Positions 5,702-8,161 of a DNA stretch of 8,161 nucleotides are shown piece by piece (the stretch's first letter is position 1; every line of letters starts with the position of its first letter). Location of the stretch: NCBI GenBank assembly GCA_016218905.1, contig JACRCS010000190.1, positions 1-8,161 of the forward strand, in the 5' to 3' direction. This DNA comes from Deltaproteobacteria bacterium (GTDB taxonomy: Bacteria; Desulfobacterota_C; Deferrisomatia; Deferrisomatales; JACRMM01). The notes under the pieces were generated by a model. That model saw nothing but the letters and a program-made list of their open reading frames with translations. It ran no database searches and was not told the origin of the DNA. The translations under genes and the position numbers were made by a program.

Positions 5702-7243
5702 GTGACCATCGGCGACTTCATCCGGCAGAACGCCCTCGCCTACCCGGACAAGCTGGCCGTCAAGTCCGAGACCCGGCAGCTCACGTTCCGGGAGTTCAAC
5801 GCCCGGGTGAACCGGCTGATCGGCGCTCTCCAGCGCCGAGGCGTGGAGAAGGGGGAGCGGCTCTGCCTGCTGTCGAACAACAGCGTGGAGTTCCTGGAGG
5901 TCTTCGGGGCGGCGGAGAAGGGCGGCTTCGTCGTGGTCCCGCTCAACTGGCGGCTGACCGCCGGGGAGCTCCTGACGCTCGTCCGCGATGCCAGGCCGGC
6001 GGCCCTCTTCGTCCAGGAGCGGTACCTCCCGCGGATCCTCGAGATCCGCGAGCACCTCGGCGACGTGCGGATCCTCGTCGCCATCGGCGGAGAGCGGCCC
6101 GCGGGCTGGGAGGAGTTCGAGGCCTTCGTGGCCACGGGCTCGGAGGACGAGCCCCGGATCGAAGTCTCCGAGGACGACCCCGTCTACTTCATCTATACGA
6201 GCGGCACCACGGGCACACCCCGTGCCGCCATGCACACCCACCGGAGCCAGCTCGCCGTCGCCCGGGAGATGATCCGGCTCTGCGGCATCCGGGACGACAA
6301 CGTGAACGTCAACGTGCTGCCCCTATTCCACATCGGGGGCCACTCGAAGCGCCTTCCCCACTCCATCGCCGGCGCCCTGAACCTTACGGTGGACTCCTTC
6401 GACCCCGTGGAGTGCCTGAGGCTCGTGGAGCGCGAGAAGATCACGTTCCTGCACATCGTTCCGTCCATGGTGGCCTCGCTGCTCGAGGTGCCGAATCTCC
6501 ACGAGTTCGACCTCGGCTCGCTCCGGACGATCTTCTACGCGGCGTCCCCGATGCCGGTGGAACTCCTGCGCAAGGCGCTCAAGGTCTTCGGGCCCATCTT
6601 CATGCAGGGCTTCGGACAGTCGGAGTCCGGCCCCGACATCACGTGCCTCGTGAAGCAGGACCACGTCGACCTGCTCCGCGACGACGGCTTGAGCCGTCTT
6701 GCCTCCGCCGGGAGACCTATTCCGGGCGTAGCGGTGGAGATCCGGGACGCCGATGACCGGCCGCTCCCGCCCGGAAGCGTGGGCGAGATCTGCGCCCGCA
6801 GCCCGTACCTCATGCAGGGATACTGGGCCAACGAGCAGGCCTCCCGGGAAACCCTCCGGGGCGGCTTCCTGCACACCGGCGACGTGGGTTTCCTCGACGA
6901 GGAGGGCTTCCTCTTCGTCGTCGACCGCAAGAAGGACATGATCATCAGCGGCGGCGAGAACATCTACCCTCGCGAGGTCGAGGAGGTGCTCTACAAGCAT
7001 CCCGGCGTCCTCGAGGCGACCGTCATCGGCGTCCCGGACGAGAAGTGGGTGGAGGCGGTGAAGGCGCTCGTGGTCCTGCGGGAAGGCACCTCGGCCACGG
7101 AAGCCGAGCTGATCGACTTCTGCAAGGCCCACCTGGCGAGTTACAAGAAGCCGAGGAGCGTGGAGTTCCGCACCTTTCTCCCAAAGAGCCCCGCCGGCAA
7201 GATCCTCAAGAGGGAGCTCCGGGAGGCGTACTGGCCACGGTAA
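5702..7243 (+). CDS. AMP-forming acyl-/aryl-CoA ligase (ANL superfamily)
   Basis: A 513-residue cytoplasmic enzyme that activates a carboxylic acid with ATP to an acyl-adenylate and then forms the CoA thioester. Core motifs are all present: the phosphate-binding loop YTSGTTGTPR at 165-174 (Arg replaces the usual Lys after Pro), GFGQSES at 304-310, TGD at 392-394, the hinge region DRKKDMIISGGENIYP at 408-423, and the C-terminal catalytic lysine K500 in SPAGKILKREL. Length is typical. The start is GTG 5702, 6 nt after GGAG; TTG 5696 would add only two residues. It lies on the same strand as the Hcr-like operon but 306 bp away behind repeats, so it may have its own promoter, which I could not identify. 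General best matches would be medium/long-chain or aromatic acid ligases. A benzoate- or hydroxybenzoate-type substrate is a contextual inference only. Confidence 0.93.
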   Translation: MTIGDFIRQNALAYPDKLAVKSETRQLTFREFNARVNRLIGALQRRGVEKGERLCLLSNNSVEFLEVFGAAEKGGFVVVPLNWRLTAGELLTLVRDARPAALFVQERYLPRILEIREHLGDVRILVAIGGERPAGWEEFEAFVATGSEDEPRIEVSEDDPVYFIYTSGTTGTPRAAMHTHRSQLAVAREMIRLCGIRDDNVNVNVLPLFHIGGHSKRLPHSIAGALNLTVDSFDPVECLRLVEREKITFLHIVPSMVASLLEVPNLHEFDLGSLRTIFYAASPMPVELLRKALKVFGPIFMQGFGQSESGPDITCLVKQDHVDLLRDDGLSRLASAGRPIPGVAVEIRDADDRPLPPGSVGEICARSPYLMQGYWANEQASRETLRGGFLHTGDVGFLDEEGFLFVVDRKKDMIISGGENIYPREVEEVLYKHPGVLEATVIGVPDEKWVEAVKALVVLREGTSATEAELIDFCKAHLASYKKPRSVEFRTFLPKSPAGKILKRELREAYWPR

Positions 7244-7252
7244 GACGGGGAG

Positions 7253-8161
7253 TCAATAGAACTGCTCCAGGCTCTCCGGCTTCTCCCGCACGACCCGGAT
7301 CGCCGCCCCACCCGGGAGCGGGCACTTCGTCTCGCAGATCCCGCAGCCGACGCAGCGCTTCTCGAAGACGCGCGGCACCTTGACGCTCTTCTCCCCCCTC
7401 TCCGGGTCGAACCGGACCTCTTCCCGAAACACGATCGCCTTGGGACCCGTCGGGCAGTGCTCCTCGCACACCATGCACTCCTGCGCCTTCCGGTAGGGCA
7501 GGCAGCGGTTCGCGTCGAAGATCGCCGTCCCGATGACGGTCTTCTCTTTCTTCCCCTCCTCGAGGTAGCCGATGGCGCCTGTGGGACAGACCTGGCCGCA
7601 CAGGCGGCAGTGATACTCGCAGTAGCCGAGCCGCGGCACGAGGCGAGGCGTCCAGAGGCCTCCGAGACCTGCCTCGAAGAGCGACGGGTGGAGGGCGCCC
7701 CGCGGGCAGACGCGCATGCAGGCCCCGCAGCGGACGCAACGCCGCACGAACTCCTCCTCCGGCTTGGCGCCCGGCGGCCGGAGGAAGTCGAAGGGCCGCT
7801 CCCGCTCCTCCGCGCGCACGCGGGGGGCCAGGGCCGCGAGGGCACCGAGCCCGGCGGAGGCGAGGAGGGCCCGCCTAACCATGCGGCGAGGAACGGCCGC
7901 CGGCGGCCGGGATGTCCCGGGAAGCCGGGCCTCGCGTGGGCAGGCGGCCTCGCACGTCCCGCACTGGAGGCAGAGGGACGGGTCGGCCGGATCGCCGAGC
8001 GCCGCCCCGGTGGGGCAGTCCTCCGCGCACGCGCAACAGGCGCCGCACTCCCCTGCCCTCCCCCGGCGGAGCGGCGACAGGCGCGCGGCCAGCCCGAGGA
8101 GCGCGCCCAGGGGGCAGAGGTGCGCGCACCAGAAGCGGGGAGCGAGAAGTTCCAGGCCGAG
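7253..8161 (-). CDS. Membrane-linked polyferredoxin, NapH/NapG-like fusion (5' end outside window)
   Basis: The minus-strand frame is open from the window edge to the stop at 7253-7255, giving 302 residues. The first part has FWCAHLCPLGALLG, the end of a NapH/CcoG-like membrane ferredoxin domain, then two CxxCxxCxxxCP motifs (window residues 39-50 and 64-75). An internal segment with paired arginines and a hydrophobic run (MVRRALLASAGLGALAALA, 94-112) follows, then RPPGAKPEEEF. A NapG/MauM-like domain comes next, with four more cluster sites: CxxCxxCxxxCP, CxxxCxxCxxxCP, C-x8-CxxCxxxCP and CxxCxxCxxxCP. That is up to six [4Fe-4S] clusters for quinol-to-periplasm or ferredoxin electron transfer. 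The ATG at 7880-7882 has no Shine-Dalgarno site and lies inside the open frame, so it is probably not the start. It converges on the ligase gene with a 9-bp gap. Partner unknown. Confidence 0.88.
   Translation of the reverse strand, partial: LGLELLAPRFWCAHLCPLGALLGLAARLSPLRRGRAGECGACCACAEDCPTGAALGDPADPSLCLQCGTCEAACPREARLPGTSRPPAAVPRRMVRRALLASAGLGALAALAPRVRAEERERPFDFLRPPGAKPEEEFVRRCVRCGACMRVCPRGALHPSLFEAGLGGLWTPRLVPRLGYCEYHCRLCGQVCPTGAIGYLEEGKKEKTVIGTAIFDANRCLPYRKAQECMVCEEHCPTGPKAIVFREEVRFDPERGEKSVKVPRVFEKRCVGCGICETKCPLPGGAAIRVVREKPESLEQFY

Noticed and set aside
7875..8129. An 84-codon minus-strand frame near the right edge
   Set aside because: An out-of-frame reading of the polyferredoxin; the overlapping frame carries the CxxCxxCxxxCP motifs and continues without a stop.

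Overview
This window is one 8.2 kb piece of a GC-rich bacterial chromosome (about two thirds G+C by eye, strong G/C bias at third codon positions). It is gene-dense, and starts are GTG or ATG behind clear Shine-Dalgarno sites. The gene content (LivM/LivJ-type ABC transport, a three-subunit molybdenum hydroxylase-family enzyme, an acyl-CoA ligase, a membrane polyferredoxin) and the repeat-rich gaps fit a metabolically versatile, possibly anaerobic environmental bacterium of a proteobacterial, Methylomirabilota/Rokubacteria or similar lineage. The sequence alone does not fix the taxon.

Layout, left to right. Positions 2-253 are the 3' end of a LivM-type permease. It overlaps by 4 bp (ATGA) a periplasmic substrate-binding protein gene (250-1443). 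A perfect 11-bp GC hairpin (1458-1485) and a set of 7-bp-periodic repeats (1491-1562) follow. Then comes a tight three-gene set in the order small, large, medium subunit: [2Fe-2S] subunit (1583-2056), molybdopterin subunit (2109-4439) and FAD subunit (4436-5395). The FAD subunit carries a four-cysteine insertion typical of 4-hydroxybenzoyl-CoA reductase (HcrB) and absent from ordinary xanthine or CO dehydrogenase FAD subunits. A 306-bp non-coding gap (5396-5701) is filled with heptad repeats and a 126-bp palindromic element. An AMP-forming acyl-CoA ligase (5702-7243) follows. Converging on it from the minus strand is a polyferredoxin (7253-8161) whose frame stays open to the window edge, so it is a NapH/NapG-like fusion cut by the window.

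How the genes may work together (inference): the ABC transporter imports an aromatic or other organic acid, the ligase makes its CoA thioester, and the Hcr-like enzyme reductively removes a ring hydroxyl (or carries out a related hydroxylation/dehydroxylation). This resembles the hba region of Rhodopseudomonas palustris, where a 4-hydroxybenzoate-CoA ligase, a 4-hydroxybenzoyl-CoA reductase and a Liv-type transporter are grouped. The polyferredoxin could supply or take electrons but is on the other strand and may be unrelated.

I saw no tRNA, rRNA, CRISPR array or recognisable transposase gene. The most unusual items are the paired inverted heptad arrays in two gaps, the palindromic element, a sharply bounded patch of eight A/T-ending codons in the molybdopterin subunit, and the in-frame polyferredoxin fusion.
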